Shown here: positions 6,310 to 12,225 of the stretch, piece after piece
How positions within the stretch are numbered: the first letter of the stretch is position 1
How the letters are laid out: each line of letters starts with the position of its first letter
From: an uncultured bacterium
GTDB lineage: Bacteria; Planctomycetota; Phycisphaerae; Phycisphaerales; SM1A02
DNA length: 12,225 nt
Direction: 5' to 3'
Assembly (NCBI GenBank): GCA_903861235.1
Contig: CAIOTP010000057.1
Location: 1 to 12,225 of the forward strand
Made by a program: the position numbers and the translations under genes
Notes under the pieces: model-generated
Databases searched by the model: none
What the model was told of the DNA's origin: nothing
What the model saw: the letters and a program-made list of their open reading frames with translations, nothing else

Positions 6310-7359
6310 TCAAGACCCGGACCCGGAATTTCTCCAATCCACGAGCACCTTGCCAAACTGCTCGCCCGACTCCAGACGGCGATACGCATCCCCGCCTGCC
6401 TCGGGCTCGATCACGCAATCGATGACCGGACGAACCAGCCCGCGAGTCAGCAGACTGGTGACCGCACGAAACTCCTCCATGGTGCCCATGGTGCTGCCGA
6501 GGACGGAGAGTTGATTCCAGAAGACCCGCGTCAGATCCAGTTCTCCCAGTTGAGCGGTGGTGCAGCCACAGGTCACGAAGCGGCCCGCTCGGGCCAGGCT
6601 GCGGATGCTCGGCTGCAGGATCCGACCTCCGATGGAGTCGATCACCACATCCACGCCCCGCTTGCCGGTGAGCGAACGGACGCCGCGAGACCAGTCGGAA
6701 CCATCGTCCACCACACCGGCATCGGCTCCCAACGCGCGGGCCTTCTCCACCTTGGAGGCATGACGACTGGTGACGATGGTGCGGCAACCCAGATGCCGAG
6801 CCAGCCCCAGGGCGGCCAACGCCACCCCCCCGCCGATGCCCGTGATGAGCACGGTTTCGCCGGGCTGCACCCGGGCACGCGTGACCAGCATGCGCCAGGC
6901 GGTCAGATGCGTCAGTCCGAAGGCGGTGGCCTGTCTTGGATCGGTCTGCCCGATGGGCAGAAGATTGGCGACCGGGGCAACGAAGAATTCCGCCATGGTG
7001 CCCGGCGAATGCTCGCCGATCATGTGGATGTCCTCGCCCGCCGCCAGGGTGTCCGGATGTCCCGTCGCCGGCTTCAGGATGGCGGCGTTGAGGAGCACCC
7101 GACGACCCACCCACGCCGGATCGACGCCGTCCCCCACCGCGTCGACCACGCCGGCACCATCCGAACCGCTCACCGTGGGAAAATGGGTGTCCAGCCCAGG
7201 CAGGCCCCGACCCACCCAGAGATCCAGATGGTTGAGCGCCGAGCATTCGGTTCGAACCCGAGCCTCGCCCGCGGAGGGCACCGGCGTCTGCCGATCGTGG
7301 GTGAACCTGACATGGTCGGCGACCGGAGCGCCTTGCCGCATGATCTCGAGAGCTCGCAT
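6310..7359 (-). CDS. Zinc-less MDR-family NAD(P)H oxidoreductase (quinone reductase-like)
   Basis: A 349-residue medium-chain dehydrogenase/reductase, close to the usual length. The N-terminal GroES-like domain includes CSALNHLDLWVGRGLPG (39-55) and VSGSDGAGVV (63-72). The Rossmann domain carries GETVLITGIGGGVALAALGLARHLG (two parts, 167-180 and 181-191), then K203 and GADAGVVDD in the cofactor-binding strand region. The GHE histidine that binds catalytic zinc in alcohol dehydrogenases is replaced (GSD), and the four-cysteine structural zinc loop is absent: residues 91-116 contain no cysteine. It therefore most likely reduces quinones or enones with NADPH; the substrate is unknown. The ATG at 7357-7359 gives MRALEIM, matching the usual N-terminus of the family. 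No Shine-Dalgarno site precedes it, but a TAGATT hexamer does. clpS follows after 34 bases. Confidence 0.92.
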   Translation of the reverse strand: MRALEIMRQGAPVADHVRFTHDRQTPVPSAGEARVRTECSALNHLDLWVGRGLPGLDTHFPTVSGSDGAGVVDAVGDGVDPAWVGRRVLLNAAILKPATGHPDTLAAGEDIHMIGEHSPGTMAEFFVAPVANLLPIGQTDPRQATAFGLTHLTAWRMLVTRARVQPGETVLITGIGGGVALAALGLARHLGCRTIVTSRHASKVEKARALGADAGVVDDGSDWSRGVRSLTGKRGVDVVIDSIGGRILQPSIRSLARAGRFVTCGCTTAQLGELDLTRVFWNQLSVLGSTMGTMEEFRAVTSLLTRGLVRPVIDCVIEPEAGGDAYRRLESGEQFGKVLVDWRNSGSGS

Positions 7360-7366
7360 GTCGAGG

Positions 7367-7372
7367 AATCTA
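7367..7372 (-). promoter_or_regulatory. Candidate -10 element placing the oxidoreductase mRNA start at its ATG
   Basis: The minus strand reads TAGATT (4 of 6 to TATAAT, including the key T1, A2, T6), followed by 7 bases and the ATG. No -35 match is seen at 16-18 bases and no ribosome site lies between. This is the expected layout of a leaderless transcript. Confidence 0.45.
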
Positions 7373-7404
7373 GCCTCGCCGCGCACCCGCGGAGGGGTCG
7401 TTCG

Positions 7405-7410
7405 TAGCAT
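7405..7410 (+). promoter_or_regulatory. Candidate -10 element placing the DUF1573-like mRNA start at its ATG
   Basis: TAGCAT (4 of 6 to TATAAT) is followed by 6 bases and the ATG at 7417. It lies in the 9-base word CGTAGCATG that recurs before the plus-strand gene at 9944. The purine-rich GGAGGGG at 7391-7397 is about 20 bases from the ATG, too far to be a normal Shine-Dalgarno site. Confidence 0.45.
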
Positions 7411-7416
7411 GCCGAG

Positions 7417-8526
7417 ATGCTTCGACTGACCCTCCTGTTGGCCGCCCTCGCCGCATCGCCGCTGATCGCGGGCGAAGCGGCGCCCCCCGCCGGCCGCCCC
7501 TACCAGGGGCCCGCTCTTCCAGCCTCCGTGGAGGTGCTGGGCACCCCGTACGGGCTGGACTTCGGCGTGGTCCCGCCGCATTCCACGCTCGAGGGCAAGT
7601 TCATGCTGGTGAACCGCTCGGGCAAGGCCCGCAAGGTTCTGCACACGGTGCCCAGTTGCCAGTGCACCACGCTGGAGATCACCGGCAAGGAGATCCCCGC
7701 GGGCGGCACCCTCGAGGTGCCCGTGCGGATGAAGGTGTCCAGCACCGGTCGCAAGTCCGCCAACGTGAAGGTGCTGGTGGAGAACCAGGACGCGCCGATC
7801 ACCTTCGAGATGAAGGCCGAGGTGGCCTACGCCATCCGCGCCCTGGTGCCGGACGCCAAGGGAAATCCGCAGCCCTACGTGGATGCGGCGGAAGATCCTT
7901 CCCGGCTCAAGGGCCTGGCGTGGGTCCGCAGCACGGACAACGCGCCGTTCTCGGTGCGCAGCGTGCAGGGACAGCCTGCGCGGATCCGCAACTTCGATCC
8001 GGCCAAGGATCCGCCGCGTGCCGAGTACGAGGTGGAGTTCGAGCTCCCCGGCGAGCCCTGTGAACAGGTCCCCAAGTACCTGCTGATCGAGACCGACCGG
8101 TCCGACGCGCGACTGATCGACCTCCGTGTGCGCCACGCCTGCACCCGCATCCTGCCCGGGCTCGACATCGCGGAGTTCCGCACCAATGCCGGCGTGCTGC
8201 CTGTCGGCGGGTCCGGCACCTTCGAGATCGAGGTGAAGAAGATGGCTTCCAACCGCCTGGCCTCCGCCCAGAGCCTGGACCCGCGTTTCACCGCGGAGCT
8301 GGTGGAGCAGCGTGCCGACGGCTCGAGCGTGATGGCCGTGGTCAAGCTCACGCCTGCCCCGGGCGTGCGCGGCGTGTTCATGGTTCCCGTCCGCCTCGCC
8401 GCGGTCGACGCCCAGGGGCGGCCCTACCAGATCCAGCGCCCCGAGCCTGCATCGCCCGGCGCGCCGCCTCGCGTGGTCACCCTGCCCTCCACCGCGGATC
8501 TGCTGGTGTACGGCGTGGTGGAGTGA
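7417..8526 (+). CDS. Secreted protein with N-terminal DUF1573-like Ig fold
   Basis: A 369-residue exported protein of unknown function. Residues 1-19 (MLRLTLLLAALAASPLIAG) form a Sec signal peptide. Residues about 47-140 match the DUF1573/ASH-type pattern: LDFGVVPPHSTLEGKFMLVNRSGKA, then VPSCQCTTLEI (78-88), then IPAGGTLEVPVRMKVSSTGRKS. The CxC pair (C81, C83) corresponds to the CGC motif of this family. The remainder, about 140-369, is beta-rich and may hold two further divergent Ig-like domains (around 165-242 and 250-367), with single cysteines at C215 and C242. DUF1573 proteins are common in Planctomycetota and Bacteroidota, and no biochemical role is established to my knowledge. It is divergent from the oxidoreductase (57-base gap) and ends 3 bases from the convergent porin stop. 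Confidence 0.88.
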   Translation: MLRLTLLLAALAASPLIAGEAAPPAGRPYQGPALPASVEVLGTPYGLDFGVVPPHSTLEGKFMLVNRSGKARKVLHTVPSCQCTTLEITGKEIPAGGTLEVPVRMKVSSTGRKSANVKVLVENQDAPITFEMKAEVAYAIRALVPDAKGNPQPYVDAAEDPSRLKGLAWVRSTDNAPFSVRSVQGQPARIRNFDPAKDPPRAEYEVEFELPGEPCEQVPKYLLIETDRSDARLIDLRVRHACTRILPGLDIAEFRTNAGVLPVGGSGTFEIEVKKMASNRLASAQSLDPRFTAELVEQRADGSSVMAVVKLTPAPGVRGVFMVPVRLAAVDAQGRPYQIQRPEPASPGAPPRVVTLPSTADLLVYGVVE

Positions 8527-8529
8527 TCG

Positions 8530-9891
8530 TCAGAAGTCGATCGACACGCGGAAGGTCAGGATCCAGGCGCCGCCGATGTCCGCCTCGGGCACCGACGAGG
8601 GCTGATGGATGTACTGAAGGTCCGGCTGGATGCCCAGCCAGGGCGTGAGCTGGATGTCGTAGAAGGTCTCCACCACGAACTCGCCCTGACCCGGCGAGGG
8701 CGTGAGCGTGGGCGTGTTGCTGAAGTGCGCGTAGGCCACCATCAGGCCGGCCGTGTCCGCCGATCGCCCGGGCAGCAGACCCTGCCATGTGCCGCCCCCC
8801 ATGACGGACCACTGCGAGGGATTGCGACTGGGCGGACTCCATCCGAACTGGCCGAAGGCGGCGAGCCCCTGGCCGTCCGAGGCGCCCGCCGGCTGCCAGA
8901 GCCGCTGCGAGAAGCTGCTGTAGAGGCCCCAGGCGCCGGTCACTTCCTGCTGACCCAGCGGCGAGGGCACGCGGGAGTTGCCCGGCTCGGCGGAATCGCC
9001 CGTCTGCTGGAACCAGCCGAAGTTCAGGTGCCCGGGGAGCGGAACCTGGTCCCACCGCGCGTTCATCTCGCCGATCAGGAAGTAGGAGCCTGGGTTGTCC
9101 CAGAAGAAGCCGCCCACGCCGTGCGAACCGGTGTCCGGACCCGACGTGCCCGTGGAGGGGTCGTACCAGTTGGTGGAGCCGTCGAACATGCCGAGCTTGG
9201 CGTCGAGCCATTCGAGCGGCCGACCGAGGATCTCGAAGCCCCCGGCCTGATAGGGATAGGTGGTCAGGTCCAGCGCGACCACCGAGGGCATGTAGGCGGC
9301 CGAGTTGACGAACTGAAGGTTGGGGTAGCTGACCGCAAAGTCCACGTTGGCGTCGATCTTGCCCAGCTTCAATCGCAGCGCGCCGTCGATGAACGAGTGC
9401 TGGTACCAGTACTGCGAGAGTTCGGTGTAGTCCCGGGCGAAGGGATAGATCGCGTCCCATCCCCAGTAGTCCGGCACCATGGTCATGGCCGATCGCGTGC
9501 CGCCAGCCTGCTGGAAGTCCAGATAGATCTCGCCGCCCTCCCACCAGCCGGCCTTGTGGGTGTCCACGGAAAGACTGACATCGATCAGGTACGGCATCAC
9601 GAAGCCGGTCTCGGGGGCCTGACCCATGACCGTGGCCAGATCGACCGTGGCCACGCCCGTGAGCACCACCCCGGAATCGCTCAGTCTGGTGCGAAGACCG
9701 CCCCAGTCGCCCGTGAGCGCGCTCGATTGCCAAGGCCATGTCCCTTCCGAAGAAGCGGCTGGATTGAAGGAGGGGCTCTGCGGTCCGTCTCCGAACGTGG
9801 TGGCGGCGGGCGAAGGTGGGCCCTCCACCTGCTGCGCAGCGCAGGGCCACGCGGCCAGTGTGGAGAGAATCACCGGGCCCGCATGGCGCAT
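8530..9891 (-). CDS. Carbohydrate-selective porin, OprB family
   Basis: A predicted outer-membrane beta-barrel of 453 residues, typical for OprB. Residues 1-20 are a signal peptide (likely cleavage near CAA/QQ), followed by a Pro/Ser-rich linker to about 58. The hallmark ALTGDWGGLRTRLSDSGV (58-75) opens the barrel. Alternating aromatic strands follow throughout, including GGEIYLDFQQAGG, WYQHSFIDGALRLKLGKIDA and GGFFWDNPGSYFLIGEMNARW. The chain ends in VSIDF, with the terminal Phe expected by the barrel-assembly machinery. OprB proteins pass glucose and other sugars; this cargo is inferred from the family. The start at 9889-9891 is chosen because it gives a compact signal peptide and TACTCT sits 7 bases upstream; ATGs at 9936 and 9945 are also in frame but overlap the divergent gene's promoter and start. 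No sugar transporter lies nearby. Confidence 0.9.
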   Translation of the reverse strand: MRHAGPVILSTLAAWPCAAQQVEGPPSPAATTFGDGPQSPSFNPAASSEGTWPWQSSALTGDWGGLRTRLSDSGVVLTGVATVDLATVMGQAPETGFVMPYLIDVSLSVDTHKAGWWEGGEIYLDFQQAGGTRSAMTMVPDYWGWDAIYPFARDYTELSQYWYQHSFIDGALRLKLGKIDANVDFAVSYPNLQFVNSAAYMPSVVALDLTTYPYQAGGFEILGRPLEWLDAKLGMFDGSTNWYDPSTGTSGPDTGSHGVGGFFWDNPGSYFLIGEMNARWDQVPLPGHLNFGWFQQTGDSAEPGNSRVPSPLGQQEVTGAWGLYSSFSQRLWQPAGASDGQGLAAFGQFGWSPPSRNPSQWSVMGGGTWQGLLPGRSADTAGLMVAYAHFSNTPTLTPSPGQGEFVVETFYDIQLTPWLGIQPDLQYIHQPSSVPEADIGGAWILTFRVSIDF

Positions 9892-9898
9892 GGGCGAA

Positions 9899-9904
9899 AG
9901 AGTA
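9899..9904 (-). promoter_or_regulatory. Candidate -10 element for a leaderless OprB transcript
   Basis: The minus strand reads TACTCT (T1, A2, T6 of TATAAT conserved), followed by 7 bases and the ATG at 9889-9891. No Shine-Dalgarno or -35 match is seen. It is the weakest of the four such sites because the gene also has in-frame ATGs farther upstream. Confidence 0.3.
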
Positions 9905-9930
9905 GTGAGCGGTCGCCTTGTCCGGGGCCG

Positions 9931-9936
9931 TAGCAT
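9931..9936 (+). promoter_or_regulatory. Candidate -10 element for a leaderless squalene-cyclase-like transcript
   Basis: TAGCAT is followed by 7 bases and the ATG at 9944. It sits in CGTAGCATG (9929-9937), identical to the word before the DUF1573-like gene (7403-7411). The in-frame ATG at 9935 lies inside the hexamer itself and would not be in an mRNA starting at 9944. Confidence 0.42.
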
Positions 9937-9943
9937 GATTCCC

Positions 9944-11293
9944 ATGCATCGCCTCGCCTTGCTCGCCTTGCTCCTGCCCCTGCTGGTCGCGGCCGGTCAG
10001 GACACGCTGCACGAGGCGCTTCGGGCACAGCCTTCGGGTCCGATGGACGCCCGCGTGGACGCCGCCAAGGTGACCACCCTGCCGCCGCCTCCCCTTCCCA
10101 GGCGATTGACGCCGCCGCCTCCGGTGGTGCGCAGGATCGCCACCGAACCCTCGCAGGTTCCTGTGTCCGAAGCCTGCTTCGACCAGGCCCGCGCGGCGAT
10201 CGACCGTGGACTGAACTACCTGCGGGCCTCGCAGGGACCTGAGGGCGGATGGATGGAGGCCAAGCTGGCGCAGGGCTCCGAGGCGGCCAAGGTCTCTGGC
10301 GCCGCATCCGTGGCGGTGACCGGGCTGGTGATCCGGGCCTTCGCGCAGGCCGGACGCACCGAACTGAACGACATGGTGGTCCACCGCGGCGTGGAGCGGC
10401 TGATCACGCAGACCGGAGCCGACAAGGCCTTCGAACCCGATCCCTCCGGTGGACTGGGAACCTATGTGGCCAGTTGCTGCGTCCTGGGCATCACGGCGCT
10501 GGACAGTCCGGACCGGGCCGAGGCCGTGCAGCGCATGCTGGCATGGCTGCGCACGGCCCAATGGGACCAGCCCGAGGGCATCCGGCCCGAGCACGACTGG
10601 TTCGGTGGCGTGGGATACGGCAAGCACGGTCGCCCGGACCTGAGCAACACCCAGATGATGCTCGAGGCGCTGCACGAGAGCGGCGCCGGGGCCGACGACG
10701 CCGCGGTGCAGCGGGCCCTGGCCTTCGTGGCCCGCTGCCAGAACATGAAGAGCGAGGACGCCGCTCCATGGGCCAACGCCGGATCCGGGGACGGCGGGTT
10801 CGTCTACACGGTGGCCAATGGAGGCGAGAGCTTCGCCAGCGAGGTGGCGGGCGAAGGCCGTTTCGGCGAGAAGCTTCCGCCGGGCACTCGCAGCCTTCGG
10901 AGCTACGGCAGCATGACCTACGCGGGCTACAAGAGCCTGCTCTTCGCCGGACTCTCGCGCGACGATCCTCGTGTGCAGGCGTCGCTGGCCTGGCTGGCTG
11001 CGCACTGGACGCTCTCGGAGAATCCCGGCCTGGGCCAGCAGGGACTCTTCTACTACCGCATGGCCATGAGCCGGGCCATGCTGGCCGGGGGCGTGAACCT
11101 GCTGAAGGACGCGGACGGCGCCGAGCACGACTGGCGATGCGAACTCATCCGCACGCTCACGGCCGAGCAGCGAGCGGACGGCAGCTGGGCGAACCCCCAG
11201 GACCGATGGATGGAGGGCGAGCCGGACCTGGTGACGGCTTACGCGCTGCTGGCGCTGGAGGAGGCGATCAAGCCTTCGCGAAGGTCGGAGTGA
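9944..11293 (+). CDS. Secreted prenyltransferase/squalene-cyclase-like repeat protein
   Basis: A 449-residue exported protein with an alpha/alpha-barrel repeat fold like squalene-hopene cyclases and prenyltransferase beta subunits. Residues 1-17 (MHRLALLALLLPLLVAA) form a signal peptide, and a proline-rich linker with two PPPP runs lies at 47-62. Repeats begin near 81: AIDRGLNYLRASQGPEGGW (86-103), then VQRMLAWLRTAQW (195-207), GGFVYT (284-289), YGSMTYAGYKSLLFAGL (321-337), and the QW-like QRADGSW (409-415) with DLVTAYALLALEEA (428-441). The DXDD acid motif of true squalene-hopene cyclases is absent and a signal peptide is present, so terpene cyclisation is unlikely. Planctomycete genomes carry many such secreted proteins of unknown role. 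ATG 9944 is preferred over in-frame 9935 because of the promoter layout; no Shine-Dalgarno site supports either. Its last 26 bases overlap the convergent ctaA gene. Confidence 0.87.
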   Translation: MHRLALLALLLPLLVAAGQDTLHEALRAQPSGPMDARVDAAKVTTLPPPPLPRRLTPPPPVVRRIATEPSQVPVSEACFDQARAAIDRGLNYLRASQGPEGGWMEAKLAQGSEAAKVSGAASVAVTGLVIRAFAQAGRTELNDMVVHRGVERLITQTGADKAFEPDPSGGLGTYVASCCVLGITALDSPDRAEAVQRMLAWLRTAQWDQPEGIRPEHDWFGGVGYGKHGRPDLSNTQMMLEALHESGAGADDAAVQRALAFVARCQNMKSEDAAPWANAGSGDGGFVYTVANGGESFASEVAGEGRFGEKLPPGTRSLRSYGSMTYAGYKSLLFAGLSRDDPRVQASLAWLAAHWTLSENPGLGQQGLFYYRMAMSRAMLAGGVNLLKDADGAEHDWRCELIRTLTAEQRADGSWANPQDRWMEGEPDLVTAYALLALEEAIKPSRRSE

Positions 11294-12225
11294 CCTGGAG
11301 CTCTCCGCCTGTGGCGGGAAGCAGGCGGCGACTCCATGCGGCACCCTGCACCGCCGCCATGAGCAGCAGCGCTCCCGTGGCCTGATGGGCGCTGGTCGAG
11401 AGCAGTTCCCAGACCGGAATGGCGGGGCCGCGCCGCATGAGCACGGCACCCAGCGCCACCAGACCCAGGCCCACCTGCACCGCCACGATCACGGCCATGG
11501 CCGAACCCGATCGACCGAGCGGGCGGAGCCCCGCGCGACCCGCGGCCGACATGCGACTGGCGGCGACGAGCACCACGATCAGCGCGACCACGGAGAAGCC
11601 CAGGTGCCCGTGCATGGCCCAGGTGGGATGACGGATGGCTTCGTCCGAACCCGTGGGCGAAACCTGGAGATGTCGGTAGGCGGCTCCCAGGAAGAGCTGG
11701 AACAGGAGCACCATCGGCGCCATGGCGCTCCACAGGCGGATGGGCGCCGAATCCAGGCCTGCAGGCGAGGCCGCGGGCGCCCGCCACGCCGCGCTGGTGG
11801 CGGCGGCGATCCACGCCGCGGTGGCGAACACCACCTGCCCGAAGATGCCGTGCGCGATGGCCAGCAGCGTGCTCGGAGCGAGCATGGACGGATCCTGACT
11901 CAGCGTGAACATGCCCGTGACACGCAGTCCTCCCATGAGTCCCTGCACGCACACCATGAAGAGAAGGGCCGAGGCGGCCCAGCGGATGCTGGCCCGCCGC
12001 TCGTGTCGCCAGCACAGCGCCGCAAGCGTGAAGCTGGAGAGCCCCACCAGCATGCCGAAGAGCCGGTGGGCGTGCTCGTAGTAGCGCCCCTCCTTCATCT
12101 CGCTCACGGGATAGAGGAGCATGTTGTGGCCGAAGGAGTTGGGCCAGTCGGGCACGGCCAGCCCGGCTTCCAGGCCGGTGACCAGGCCGCCCGTGATGAG
12201 CAGCAGGAAGATGGTGGCGCAGGTC
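11268..12225 (-). CDS. ctaA: Heme A synthase, COX15/CtaA family (5' end cut by window edge)
   Basis: Integral membrane enzyme that oxidises the C8 methyl of heme O to the formyl of heme A, for aa3-type cytochrome c oxidase. The frame is open to the right edge, and 318 residues are visible from position 12224. No start is seen; a GTG at 12153-12155 is inside the protein (GLAVPDWP), so it is not the start. Eight hydrophobic segments fit the family: about 5-23, 55-73, 82-101, 121-141, 163-184, 208-223, 241-263 and 280-297 (visible numbering). Heme-binding positions are recognisable: ExxH at E50-H53 (YEHAHR), H125 (IAHGIFG), HGH 205-207 and H280 (SAHQATG). These parallel Glu57/His60, His123, His216 and His278 of the Bacillus enzyme. 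The cysteine pair in the first extracellular loop of Bacillus CtaA is absent. Only a short N-terminus should be missing. It may begin or follow an oxidase-assembly operon to the right. Confidence 0.93.
   Translation of the reverse strand, partial: TCATIFLLLITGGLVTGLEAGLAVPDWPNSFGHNMLLYPVSEMKEGRYYEHAHRLFGMLVGLSSFTLAALCWRHERRASIRWAASALLFMVCVQGLMGGLRVTGMFTLSQDPSMLAPSTLLAIAHGIFGQVVFATAAWIAAATSAAWRAPAASPAGLDSAPIRLWSAMAPMVLLFQLFLGAAYRHLQVSPTGSDEAIRHPTWAMHGHLGFSVVALIVVLVAASRMSAAGRAGLRPLGRSGSAMAVIVAVQVGLGLVALGAVLMRRGPAIPVWELLSTSAHQATGALLLMAAVQGAAWSRRLLPATGGELQVTPTFAKA

Noticed and set aside
6276..6389. Upstream extension of clpS (38 codons)
   Set aside because: It overlaps the end of the oxidoreductase gene and does not resemble ClpS. 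The family core begins shortly after the ATG at 6275.
7409..7429. Seven-codon frame ATGCCG...TGA overlapping the DUF1573-like start
   Set aside because: If the mRNA starts at 7417 this ATG is not transcribed. It is also simply part of the TAGCATG word.
9892..9945. Longer OprB N-terminus from ATG 9945 or 9936
   Set aside because: It would add an Arg-rich 15-18 residue lead and place the start within the divergent gene's promoter. It cannot be excluded, since neither start has a good ribosome site.
8477..11449. 990-codon open frame on the minus strand
   Set aside because: It runs across parts of four genes, antisense to or out of frame with each, and has Arg/Gly/His-rich low-complexity sequence with no domain. 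OprB in another minus frame and the cyclase-like protein on plus explain the region.

Overview
The window is GC-rich, densely packed bacterial DNA. The likely source is a planctomycete, probably of the Phycisphaerae type; this is an inference from gene content. The clues are a large secreted protein ending in two dockerin-like calcium loops with a double-cysteine cluster, a secreted squalene-cyclase-like repeat protein, a DUF1573-type protein, and an OprB-type outer-membrane porin. There are no RNA genes, CRISPR arrays, insertion sequences or prophage genes, and nothing points to recent transfer. No stretch over 300 bases lacks a gene; the longest gap is 275 bases (5716-5990).

Positions 1-3095, minus strand, hold a three-gene export operon read from right to left: a MacA/HlyD-type periplasmic adaptor, an ABC ATPase, and a MacB/FtsX-type permease that runs off the left edge. 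The ATPase lies 12 bases after the adaptor, and the ATPase stop overlaps the permease start (ATGA). Together they would form a MacAB-like machine without a visible outer-membrane partner. A clear intrinsic terminator (3191-3226) separates the operon from the gene upstream of it.

Positions 3259-5715, minus strand, encode an 818-residue secreted protein with a signal peptide, a PPC-like beta domain, a cysteine cluster and two C-terminal dockerin-like repeats. It has a strong Shine-Dalgarno site and a recognisable sigma70-like promoter about 120 bases upstream. Positions 5991-7359, minus strand, hold a zinc-less MDR oxidoreductase followed by clpS, the N-end-rule adaptor of the Clp protease.

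Positions 7360-11293 hold two divergent pairs: oxidoreductase with the DUF1573-like protein, and OprB porin with the squalene-cyclase-like protein. The DUF1573-like and OprB genes converge with three bases between their stops. The right edge (11268-12225, minus) is a 5'-truncated heme A synthase, ctaA, whose 3' end overlaps the squalene-cyclase-like gene by 26 bases. It implies aerobic respiration with an aa3-type oxidase.

The most interesting pattern is in the two divergent gaps (about 57 and 52 bases). All four start codons lack a Shine-Dalgarno site at normal spacing, and each has a TANNNT hexamer ending 6 or 7 bases before the ATG. That is the layout expected if transcription begins at the start codon, giving leaderless mRNAs. 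The secreted-protein gene is the contrast, with a long leader and a perfect AGGAGG.
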